Source: Epiperipatus broadwayi
Taxonomy: Eukaryota; Onychophora; Udeonychophora; Euonychophora; Peripatidae
Assembly: GCA_028023455.1 (NCBI GenBank)
Contig: JAQFVV010000018.1
Span: 6,659,800 to 6,723,799 of the forward strand
DNA: 64,000 nucleotides
Direction: 5' to 3'
Position 1 is the stretch's first letter, and each line of letters opens with the position of its first letter. This document shows, in pieces, positions 27,092 to 37,595 of this stretch. Position numbers and translations under genes: made by a program. The notes under the pieces were generated by a model, which was not told the DNA's origin, did not search any database, and saw nothing but the letters and a program-made list of their open reading frames with translations.

Positions 27092-28392
27092 ATACATTCA
27101 GAGATCAGCCTTTCAAGCTAATTGTGCATGCGTCTTCTGCGAGTGTTAAATAATAAATGAATACTTCATTCTACAATACAAGATATAGTATTTATGCAGG
27201 AATAAAAGGAATCCTCTTATTCCTACAACTCAAATTCTTTTATATGAGCAAATCTGAAGTACTGTTGAATAAAGTGTGAGAGTAGAATTCTCACTTTAAA
27301 TTACTATCTACGATGTTGTGATGAATGACATCATGAAATTGTCTAGAATTTACCAAACGTCACTCTAAGTGAAACTTAATTATAAGTAAATAAGCATTTA
27401 TTTTTATATAACGCTATGCATACAATTGTATACATTCAAAGATCAGCCTTTCAAGCTAATTGTGCATGCGTCTTCTGCGAGTGTTAAATAATAAATGAAT
27501 ACTTCATTCTACAATACAAGATATAGTATTTATGCAGGAATAAAAGGAATCCTCTTATTCCTACAACTCAAATTCTTTTATATGAGCAAATCTGAAGTAC
27601 TGTTGAATAAAGTGTGAGAGTAGAATTCTCACTTTAAATTACTATCTTCGATGTTGTGATGAATGACATCATGAAATTGTCTAGAATTTACCAAACGTCA
27701 CTCTAAGTGAAACTTAATTATAAGTAAATAAGCATTTATTTTTATATAACGCTATGTATACAATTGTATACATTCAAAGATCAGCCTTTCAAGCTAATTG
27801 TGCATGCATCTTCTGTGAGTGTTCTACTCTCACACTTTATTCAACAGTACTTCAGATTTGCTCATATAAAAGAATTTGAGTTGTAGGAATAAGAGAATTC
27901 CTTTTATTCCTGCATAAATACTATATCTTGTATTGTAGAATGAAGTATTCATTTATTATTTAACACTCGAAGACATGCACAATTAGCTTGAAAGGCTGAT
28001 CTTTGAATGTATACAATTGTATGCATAGCATTATATAAAAATAAATGCTTATTTACTTATAATTAAGTTTCACTTAAAGTGACGTTTAGTAAATTCTAGA
28101 CAATTTCATTGACATCATTCATTACAACATCATAGATAGTAGTTTAAAGTGAGAATTCTACTCTCACACTTTATTCAACAGTACTTCAGATTTGCTCATA
28201 TAAAAGAATTTGAGTTGTAGGAATAAGAGGATTTCTTTTATTCCTGCATAAATACTATATCTTGTATTGTAGAATGAAGTATTCATTTATTATTTAACAC
28301 TCGCAGAAGACGCATGCACAATTAGCTTGAAAGGCTAATCTTTGAATGTATACAATTGTATGCATAGCGTTATATAAAAATAAATGCTTATT
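27092..28392. mobile_element. Composite inverted-repeat element built from 338-bp units
   Basis: Forward units start at 27095, 27433 and 27771 (CATTCARAGATCAGCC), an exact 338-bp period. The third forward unit stops at 27823 and the sequence turns round at once. Inverted units then follow with a 339-bp period (CTGATCTTTGAATG around 28000 and 28339). The array ends at 28392 inside a tail sequence (AAATAAATGCTTATTT) that has no partner at the left end. An 11-bp direct repeat, TAAATGTACTT, flanks it (27081-27091 and 28393-28403). Removing the insert plus one repeat restores the interrupted LINE RT sequence. There is no coding capacity. Candidates are a Foldback/Mutator-like element (9-11-bp duplications, long composite ends) or a Penelope-related repeat pair with tail; neither is proven. 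Confidence 0.88.
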
Positions 28393-28403
28393 TAAATGTA
28401 CTT
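28393..28403 (+). repeat. Right 11-bp direct repeat (target duplication) of the 338-bp-unit element
   Basis: TAAATGTACTT, identical to 27081-27091. Coding-like LINE sequence resumes immediately to its right. Confidence 0.85.
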
Positions 28404-29235
28404 AATGTTTTAAGTGCAACATGTAAAGATATTAGTGTAATTACTAATGTTCAAAAAACTCATATTTTTTATTAAATTCTGATGTAAGAAAAATCCTTAG
28501 TAAGTTTAGACTTTAATAATTATCAACTTAAGAATATAACCAATTTAAATATTTTGGCAGTTTTATAAAGAAAAAAAGGAATTTTGATATCAAGATACCA
28601 ACTTGCCTCCAATGTGTTAACGGTGCTTTTAACAATTTAGACAATAGAGTAATTCTATTACAGGAAAATAATGACTGCAACAAAATTAGCTCTTCATAGA
28701 TCTTTTATTTTAGATGATTTATTGAATGAAAGTGAGAGATAGATTATCAATGCAAAAAAAAAAAGCCATTAAAAAGTTTCATTTAGGAATGCTCTGTAAA
28801 ATTTAAAAATTACAATGGCAAGATCGTAAAAACAAATAACATATTTTTCAATTTTTTGAATGTGATTCTATAAAATCCACTATTATAAATTTATAAGATT
28901 GTTAAATTAGCTATGTTGAATGAATGAATCATCAAGGATTCATAAGAAGATGTTTTGTGGGGAATTTGATCATGGTTTTCATAGAAAAGATAAATTCTAA
29001 TTACATTATAAAGATTATTTACGGTCATTCTAAAAAATTGCAATATTGATTGTAGAATAGAATACATTTGAAAGGTATAATTCTATGTGTTTAAATATTT
29101 AAAAAAAAAGTTTTCTGCAGAAAATATTAAAGACAGCATTTAGAAAATCAAACAGAATCATGAAGAAACATGTTTTATATGTAGATGTATTTGTGTACCA
29201 CAAATTGGTTTATACAAGCAAAGCAAAATTAATGC

Positions 29236-30885
29236 CTACAAATAGTTTTTTAAGAATTGTCATACTCATTACAAATGGCTGCTTGTGTGACTGTTGTAAA
29301 TTTAGTAATAATATGTAATTTAATTCTTATCAATATATCTCATTATTAAATAAATTAGGTTCAATGACTCCATCTGGTAGATGAATTATATATTCAAAAA
29401 CACTAGCAGTTGTTTTACAAAAAAAGAGATGATGTTCCAAATCAATATTGTACAATTTTATATATATCAAACAATATTTATTAGACATTAACAGCCATAA
29501 GATTAGTTTATATATATATCTGTTGAAGATATATCCATTACCTCCCATGCCCACATCTAATCTAGGTTATGGTAGCTAACTATTTTTAACTTTAGTGTAA
29601 GCATAGTATATTTCCCAGGTAATACGGTTCTAATTATAACTAGCTAACTTTCCCTATATTGTCACCTTTAATAGTTTAAATTTGTTTTTTTATTAGGCAC
29701 CAGGATTCTATTTTAGATATCCCTATTAAATTTCCAATGAAGGTAATTCCCCCCTCCCCTTTCTCATACTACACCAAAACCCTCTCTATAATGTGAATGA
29801 ACTAATAACTCAGATATTAATATAACCCTATAATCTTTACACAAGATAACACAAAAATATTATATAACTATATCATGACCTCATAAATAATAAATCTAAA
29901 AATAATATTGTGTTAGCATCAACAGTCGAATTTATCCAGAAGTTCACTAAAAGAAGATAATTACAAGGTTTAAGTAAATGACACATTGTAAATCTTTTTT
30001 TTTATTCCTTTTTCTTTTTATGAGCATATTGAATAAAAGTGAAATAAGAAAAAAAAATTATGTCATCATAGCAAAATTATTTTCTGGATTCATTAACCAA
30101 TATAAATAAATAGCTCTTTACGTCCATTAAAATATGTTTTTTTTTCTCCTGGTTTATGTAAGACAAGAGTACTCTATAAAGTTATTTCAATAGGCATATA
30201 AGTTCAAAAATTTGATTTCTTACTGGTAAGATTGTTTCATGGAATCATTCCTTGGTAATACATAACATCCTCAGATTTTCTTCATGGTAGGTCCATTAGG
30301 TTCCAGTTTTGCCATGAGGCTTTTATTTTTGGTGTGTGGTGACTTCACTCTTCTAAATAATCGTAAGTAGATTCAAGGGAATGGAACGATTGGCAATGTA
30401 CAGGCATCCTAGCCATCCATCTGAATGTCAGTGGCTATCGAGAGATAGTTGAACATCTTGTCAAAAATCTGAAGAATAAAAGACCTTTCTTTATTTATGT
30501 CCATTCCTTTTATATCCTCATGAAAACTCATTACGCATGTGTACATTGAACACCACCTGCATTCATTCTTCAAAACTTTTATCTTTTCCTATATTTTTGT
30601 TCTCAAAGTTCTCTTTTTTTTATCTTTATACCTTACCATGGCCATATTTAATCACCAATTTCTGCTTTGTATAACTTCTATCAATATTACAATCAGTATT
30701 CACTTTTATTATTTAACTTGCTCTTTTTTAAATGAATGAAAATAAAAATAAAAACAATGTATATTGCCTCAAAGAAAATTTTTTTTTAAATTTTAATCTG
30801 ATAAAATATTTATTTTATACAGTAATTTGTATCTATATCAAACATATTTTTATTTTATTTTTCTTTTTTTTAATACTCATCTCAG
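29236..30885. other. Intergenic DNA
   Basis: Mostly AT-rich. The patch 30230-30480 is more balanced in base composition (for example GGTCCATTAGGTTCCAG, CATCCTAGCCATCCATC) but shows no frame, tRNA-like box or inverted structure that could be named. Confidence 0.45.
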
Positions 30886-30965
30886 CAAAATCTTCAAATT
30901 CAACTGCTAACACTTGCACAGTTGAAATATATTGGCAAAGAATCAAACTGACCATAATGAATGAG
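30886..30965 (+). other. Weak candidate exon, 80 nt
   Basis: A long pyrimidine-rich tract (about 30846-30880) ends in CATCTCAG, followed by 80 nt that is open in one frame (KSSNSTANTCTVEIYWQRIK and onward) and then GAG|GTATAA, a sub-optimal donor. No similarity was recognised and no second exon was found. Chance is a real possibility in AT-rich DNA. Confidence 0.15.
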
Positions 30966-31426
30966 GTATAATTAAATACATTTTGATGGGTGCTCAGCAA
31001 TATGTTTATAAATGCAACAGAATCTAAATGCACTTACAGTATTAAAGTGGTCAACCTTGAGCTCAAGGTCCATGAGCCAGATCTCAGCTGTTACTTCTAG
31101 TGTTTGCATTTGTTATAAATGTCCGTAATAAATTATCTGATTATTTTAATTTCTCAGTGGGATATAATATTCACAAATTATAAAATAAAAAAAAATTAAT
31201 GTATGTAGATTAATATTCAAAAAATATGTATATTTTAGTATTTTAACATAATATGACCTTTTTTGAAAGAGTTTTTAAAGAACTGAAGACAATAGCCAAA
31301 TAGAACCAAATGAGCATTATACATCATGTGGAATTATTTTATCCATTAAGCATCATAAATTATTTTATTCATTAAATGAGTTTATTATATGTTTTGTATA
31401 TATTTAAGAAAAATAAGTTTTCTTAC

Positions 31427-31456
31427 CTCGACTCTATATATTGCTTTTGCTTTCAC
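31427..31456 (-). other. Candidate 30-nt micro-exon
   Basis: On the minus strand the order is TGTGCTTATTTTTTATTAG (acceptor), a 30-nt segment open for ten codons (VKAKAIYRVE), then GAG|GTAAGAAA (strong donor). The length is a multiple of three. A UGC lies close to the acceptor, as is known for SRRM4-dependent neuronal micro-exons. No host gene was identified, and such arrangements do occur by chance. Confidence 0.22.
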
Positions 31457-34126
31457 CTAATAAAAAATAAGCACATAAAAAACATTAAATACAGAAGTAA
31501 ACATAAACAATATTATTGCCATATATAAAAATTGTAATAAAAATATCATATATAACAGCTATTATAGAAAAAATATAATAAGTATACATTAAATTCTTTT
31601 TTAGCACATGGATTTATGGCCTTATCAAATGTTAAAGATCTGTTTAAATCATTAATTTATGAATGCATACAGAGCACCAATCAATAATGCATAATAAAAT
31701 TTAAAATAACAATAATAAATAAAATAAAACATGAATAGAATAAATTTTTGATACAGCAATCCACATCATTGAAATCGTATATTGGTTGAAACAAATTAAC
31801 TATTCAACATAACAATAGACAGAATAAAGAAAAAAAACAACTAATATTACTTTATACTTTATTATACAATTTTGCATTCATTTTTAAATAACCAGTTATT
31901 AACTAAACTTGTTAAAGTTTTATAAATATTCACATAATTATCTATGTTAAAAGAAAAAAAAAATCAGTTGACTACTTGGTAAAAAGAATTTATTAAACTC
32001 AGGCTGGCATTTAAGCACTCAAACATCAAATAATCTTGCAATTGAATATAGCAGTAAGGAAAGCAAGTAAGAATAACATATTTGTTTCATCCTTATCAAA
32101 AATTTTAATGATCTGAAATTCAGACCACTAAGGCTGACTACTCCAGTGCAAATGCCATGCTCAGAAAGCAGTTATGAGAGGAACTGAATTATCACATTGA
32201 TTTGCCATTGGATGCAGAAGTCATATTGAAAATTTATAAAATTCAAAAGTGTCATCTAATTTAGAAAATGTTAAAACTCCTTCTAACAAAACCATCTAAA
32301 CTTTTTACATGACCCTTCAATTTACATACACATATATACAAATAAACAACAATGCCACATAGGTCATTAAATAAAATATATTCAAATCTTTATCTGATAT
32401 CTGCAGCATTTTAAAACTTTTTGGAACATTACAAAATTATAAATATTGGCCAACCTTACAAATTTCTATAGTGGGTTTTGCCTTCATCACGGTGCCCTAA
32501 AATCACCTGACATTCTCTTTACATAACATTATCATTACTTAAATTCCATGTGACACTTAATAAGGATAGGATCTAAAACACATAACATGCCAACAACCAT
32601 CCATCTTTCATCAGTATGATAACATTCTAAAATTTAAAAAATCCTCTGGATGATTCATGAAGATTTGATGTTGGTTCACTCATATATACACCCACATTAT
32701 GTACATATCTAGTAAATTTTACCATTCTAATGCAATTTTAAATTTTATACCAGCAATTATTATCTAATGCAAAATAAATAAAATGATTTCTCATATATGA
32801 CTTTGTTGCATCTTAGCTTCATTGGGAATGTTAAATGTCCAATTATCTATCGACCATATCAGAGTAATTTTTTTATATTAACAGACTCATCTGAAATATT
32901 TTATTTTTAGTGTTAATATTATATTACAAGATAAACATTTTTCCAGTTCTGTTCAAAAATTTCATATAATGTTAAACATCCATCACTCAAATCAAAAGCA
33001 ATTATAATCTCATTTCAAACATGGATATGTGGTTATATGCAATAATTGCAAGTGACATGTACATCTTTATTGAAAACTCTCATTTTCATCTAACATAAAC
33101 AGACTGATCTGTTAAACTATATGTACATTTCAGTTATAACCTCATCTATTACAACAGGATCGTGTATACTTCAATACAAACACATTCATCCATAATAGTT
33201 TATTTTTACAATGTGAATATTTTATCAAAAATTACACTTTTGTAGTTGTATTTGAACTTGACATGTAGTATGAAACACTAACTGTGAGAGGAAAAAGTAT
33301 GAAAATTGTTTAGACAATAGTATTAAAAACAGGGAACAAAATAATTGTGCAAATTTGCTTTCAAAAATTTGTAAAAACAATTAGTTTAAAATAAAAAAAA
33401 GACTGAAAAACGATCGATATTTTGAACTTTGAGATACAAACAAAGAAAAATAAAGTCTGTTAGTTATAATTTTTTGATAACATTACAATTGGAAAATGAG
33501 AAAAACTTAGAAATTAAAAAAAAAAAAAACATTGTTGATTGAAATTTGAATTTATAACTGTTTTTTTAACCTTAATCAACAACCGAAATACTAATGCAAG
33601 TGCAATAAAGTAATTGTTTTTTTGGGAAAAATATCAAGCTGCAAACCATAGAATGAATATTTTTACTGAAAGAGACAAGTAACACGAATGTCCTGAAGGA
33701 AAGTTAAAATGGTCCAATTGCTATTTTGTTGGTACATTTTCCACAGAAAATCTAGTTGAGACTGTAAATGATTTAGCGATCAGCTTTCTATTCTGCAGAA
33801 ATATAGAAAGAAAGACTGACAATTGCAATAAGTTGATTCCTCCTTTACATTTTATGAACAGTTTATGTAGCTGGAGGAATTATTTCTGCATCCATAATGA
33901 AAACACTGAAATGTGAACTAAACATTTTCTGTCATATTAATTTTCCCACAGAAAAGTTGATTTTTCGATATGCATTTCCAACAAAACATTTTCACAGAAT
34001 ATTCACAGAACCTATTGCTACTACATGTCTTTTCTTTGTTAAAAAAAAAAATTTCTCAATTAGTTTGTTACAATTGAAAGATCGTTTAGCATATAATGTT
34101 GATTACAGTCATTGTTTAGTTAATGC
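31457..34126. other. AT-rich intergenic DNA
   Basis: No gene, tRNA-like sequence or element was recognised. Some moderately balanced sequence at 32100-32700 has no identifiable feature. Confidence 0.5.
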
Positions 34127-34231
34127 TTTTTTTCCCCATATGTCATAGCATTGGCCGGAAGGTGAACCCACAACCATCTGCAAACAACTACTTGCCTGCA
34201 AGGCTGCTGCGATGACCTCTCGGCTAACAAT
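34127..34231 (-). mobile_element. tRNA-derived SINE, copy 2
   Basis: Same family as 15.4 kb. The minus strand has A-box GTTAGCCGAGAGG (plus about 34217-34228) and B-box GGGTTCACCTTCC (about 34156-34169), then GGCCAATGCTATGACATATGGGG and an A tail (T-run from 34127). No convincing target duplication was found. Confidence 0.82.
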
Positions 34232-34579
34232 GTTTACAAAGGGAGGAATAAAAACTCCAATAAATAAATAAATGCTAACCAAAAATCTTCAATCATGTTG
34301 TTACACTTGCACTCTCATCTATCAACGTTAGTATTCTTTTTATTAAAGTCTCCATAATAGTTACATTATTTTTCTTTATCTCTGTTTGGAAATGCAAACC
34401 CAAATATAAACATTCTTCGATAAATGTATTGGTAACTAATGTGGAAATGATGCTGAAACATTGTTACATACATCCCTTGATATCTTGAGTAATGGTTCAG
34501 TGTGGCAGTGGCTCCCTTGGTATGTAAAAAGGCATAAAACATATAATAAAATGTGGAATTAAAAGTATACATAGGTATA
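34232..34579. other. Intergenic DNA
   Basis: A (AAAT)n run near 34258-34273 follows the SINE. Nothing else was recognised. Confidence 0.5.
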
Positions 34580-35000
34580 GATTTTTAGTTGATGTATTTA
34601 ACCAGCTCCTACTTATGCATCTGAGTATTGATGACTTGATAGAAGATAATCACAGATTTTTTGTATCACTCACTAATGTATGGAAAGACATATATTAGCA
34701 GTAACAAAAAGTAATTGAAAATGAATACATGAGTGAGAGAGCAAACAGATGTAATTGTAATTATTGAAAATATCAAGAGATTGCAATAGAGCTGGGGTGG
34801 ACATATTTCTAGATGGGTGATAATAGATGGACAATAGAAACTTGAAATTGGATCCAAAAAGATGTAAAATATCTAGAAAGAGAAGTTATGTTAGATCAGT
34901 GGATGAAATAAGAAAGTGTGATGATGCTATGTGGAAAAAAGATGTGGGTCAAGTGGATTAATATTGCAAAGATCATCATTCGATTATGGTTGAACATGAT
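34580..35000 (+). mobile_element. 3' end of an RTE-like LINE (locus 3), decayed
   Basis: Aligned by eye with 23440-23850 and 48850-49290. Shared parts are TTTAACCAGCTCCTACTTATG, CAGATTTTTTGTATCACTCAC, AGAGATTGCAATAGAGCTGG and ATAATAGATGGACAAT. It ends in ATTATGGTTGAACATGATGATCA, equivalent to the 3' end of the 49-kb copy. Confidence 0.75.
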
Positions 35001-37595
35001 GATCACAGTGTAATATATTGGAATTTTACACACACACACACAATATATATATTCATAATATAATGATTTTCAATTTGAATCTATTATATTTTGTGATTTC
35101 TATTGAATACAGTAATTTATAATTACATAAAACTATGATGAAATAATTCAAAAGTTTTTAAAAGTTTTTCAAGTGTTTTATAGATGATCTAAATAATTTC
35201 AAAGCAATAATTATTAAAATGATAATCAAATAAATTAATTCAGAATTAGTAGAAATAAACTATTTTGTAAAGAGATTTTAAACTTATATTTAGAGGAGAA
35301 CGATTAAAACCGCTCATGAAGTCAATAAAATAACAGATGTTTAATGTTATTTTCACAACTTTAAAAACCATAGTACAACAACTTTATAAAATCAATGGAC
35401 AGTATATTGCTGAAAAACAAAAGCTTCTTAATCCTGTTTTTTCCCTTCTTTTTATAGAGATCATCACATTGACTGTAAAAATCCATAAAAGTCGTAAATT
35501 AAAGAGAAATGGCAGCATTGATTTATTGTGTGTATTTTTCTCTTCTTTTTATAGAGGTCAGAATCTTGAATGTAAAAATCTAAGAGATTTAGATGGATGG
35601 GCAGCAGAAATGGTGATGAACTTGGGAAATAGGGCAAATTTAAATCTATTATTATATTTGAATAAAATGGTACAGAAGACAGAATTTCCAGATAGCTGGA
35701 ATAATACAAAAGTGAGGCTATTATTTAAAGAAAAAGGTAAGGACCATAAAAAGTTAAATAATTATAGACTGGTAGGGAAGTAACATCAGTGTTGTATAAA
35801 GTTTTTGTATATATGATGGCTGGAAGAGTGGCAAAATGGATGGAAGAAAATAATATAGTGAGAAAAATGCAAGATTTTAGAATGGATAGGTATATAGAAG
35901 ATAGTTTATTTATAGTCATACAATTTATAGATATGAGTAGGAATATAGGTAGGCAATTATATAGGGTCTTGATAGATATAGTGAAGGCATCTTACAGAGT
36001 GAATAGAAATATATTATGGGTAAGTTTAATAAATTTAGGAAAATGGAGTTTTAGTGGATCTTATTAAGAGATTGCATGAAAACAATTATTATAGTATCAG
36101 GAAATATAGAATCAATTAGAGTTAAAAATGGTGTCCTACATCACCTACTTTGTCTTTGTTATATTTGAAAGAAATGGCAAGATCAATACAAAGATTAGGA
36201 AGAGGGGTAGAAATACCATTAGTAGATGGCAAGGGGTATATACATTATCAGGTCTTTTATTTGCTGATGATATTTTCTTATGTACAGAAAATAGGGAAGA
36301 TATGAAAGCTGTGCAGAAGACTTGTACAGGGATGGATAAAGAGATAGGGATCAAATTTACTGAAGAAAAATCAAAAGTAATGATGGTAAATGGTGGGAAA
36401 AGAGAAGAACATTTTTCTTGGGGGATACAAAGTTAAATGTGGTGAATATGTATGACTATTTGGGAATTGTTTTAAGTAATCAGAGGTACTGCTTGGACAA
36501 AAAAAAAAGAAAAAAAATAGATAAATGAAGCCAAGCAAAGAAAAGGAGTAATAAAAAACTAACAGTATTTTTATATAATAAATATAATGTAGCAAGAATT
36601 GTATGAAAGAGAGTGACAATAGTGGGGTTAACCTAAGGTTATGATGTGTTATGTGCTAGCAAAAGGTGTTATGAGAAAAAGTACAAAGAGAAGTAGAAAT
36701 ATATGCCTTTGATGCAGATGTGTGGATGGAAAAGGAGGCAATTCAAGAAAAAAATGGGATTATCAAGTTTTTATAGGAGAGATGCAAAAAGCAAAATGAA
36801 AATGTTATATAGATTATAATTTATGGGTAGTATGAGAATAGCAAAAATAGTATTTCATTGGGTTATGAGTAAAGGGTAAGCAGCAAGATGGGTGAGAAAG
36901 GTAATATGGTATGCAGAAAATTTGGATAAAAAACTTTAGGTCAATATCTTGTACAGAGAGAGGGTGGGATAGATGTGTTTGGAGGATTGTTGAGTGTTAT
37001 AATGGCAAAGACTGGGATAGAAGAATAGATATATTAATAAAAAATAGGGAGCTGGAGAATTAGTATAGAGAGAAAAAAAAGCTTAAATATATATAGAAGT
37101 AAACAGAATATTGAATGTGAGTTAATTTATGATAATACACGGAAAATGGTTTACTGTTTAAGGCTTAAACAGATTTGCTAGCAACAAGGTAACATACACA
37201 TAAATGGAGAAATGTGGGTGATTTAGTCTGCAGGCTATTTAAGGAAGGTATGGAAAATATGAGGCATTTTGTAATAGCATGTAAATGCTTATAAGAAGAA
37301 TGGGTACAAATAATAAAGTTGTGGGAGAATAAATATAGACCAAGTGATTATACAGAAAGTGGGTTATTGGTTTTATGCTGAGATTGGAAAAAGATAAGGG
37401 GAATATATATTCAAAGGCAATGGAGTAGACAAAGATGATATTGTGAAAATGGCATAGAGCAGAATACAAAAGAATATGGAAAAAAATTTAGGGTGGGGGA
37501 ATGGAAAGATATGTTAAGGTAACTACTAACAGGTTTTTCTTGGGGCATATTGGTAGGAGATTCTTGATTTTGATAAAGGAATAACCATATCACAT
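35001..37595 (+). mobile_element. Decayed non-LTR retrotransposon (LINE Z), reverse-transcriptase and C-terminal region
   Basis: The left boundary is uncertain. The first part to about 35530 is shared with 23851-24390. At 35560-35780 a frame gives GWAAEMVMNLGNRA, SWNNTKVRLLFKEKG and LNNYRLVG, the conserved N-terminal RT region. Motif A is degenerate (VLIDIVKASYRVNR, about 35970). At 36240-36410 the catalytic block LLFADDIFLC (FADD box) is followed by IGIKFTEEKSKVMMVNG. YDYLGIVLSN lies near 36455, and a long C-terminal tail continues with frameshifts to about 37590. The catalytic Asp pair is intact but the frame is broken many times. The clade could not be assigned. Confidence 0.8.
35455..35600 (+). 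repeat. Local duplication inside LINE Z
   Basis: CTTCTTTTTATAGAGATCA near 35447 and CTTCTTTTTATAGAGGTCA near 35543 are each followed by TTGA-TGTAAAAATC. This indicates a roughly 96-bp tandem duplication in this copy. Confidence 0.6.

Larger units (their letters stand above)
26420..29235 (+). mobile_element. Decayed non-LTR retrotransposon (LINE X), reverse-transcriptase region, split by a 1.3-kb insertion
   Basis: The reading frame is shattered but the order of reverse-transcriptase landmarks is retained. A region resembling the YRGISLLSIAGKI block lies at about 26600-26660. Motif A, FIDLSEAFVLVNQK, lies at 26797-26840 (normally F-D in place of F-V). A degenerate VGCP region follows, and the sequence continues to 27091. 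It resumes at 28393, where reading across the insertion gives VLSATCKDI and VQKT, a typical post-catalytic RT segment. FKYFGSFI lies at about 28545. A degenerate tail (LYGEF-like near 28960) ends in a Cys-rich zinc-finger-like CRCICVPQIGLYK at about 29180-29220. No endonuclease domain was found. Confidence 0.75.

Noticed and set aside
27095-28348. CRISPR-like repeat array
   Set aside because: Units are 338 bp, adjoin without spacers and invert midway; this is a eukaryotic inverted-repeat element.
35464-36619. Minus-strand frames across the LINE at 35-37 kb
   Set aside because: They lie antisense to a clear reverse-transcriptase frame and are rich in Phe/Ser/Tyr, as expected from A+G-rich coding DNA read backwards.
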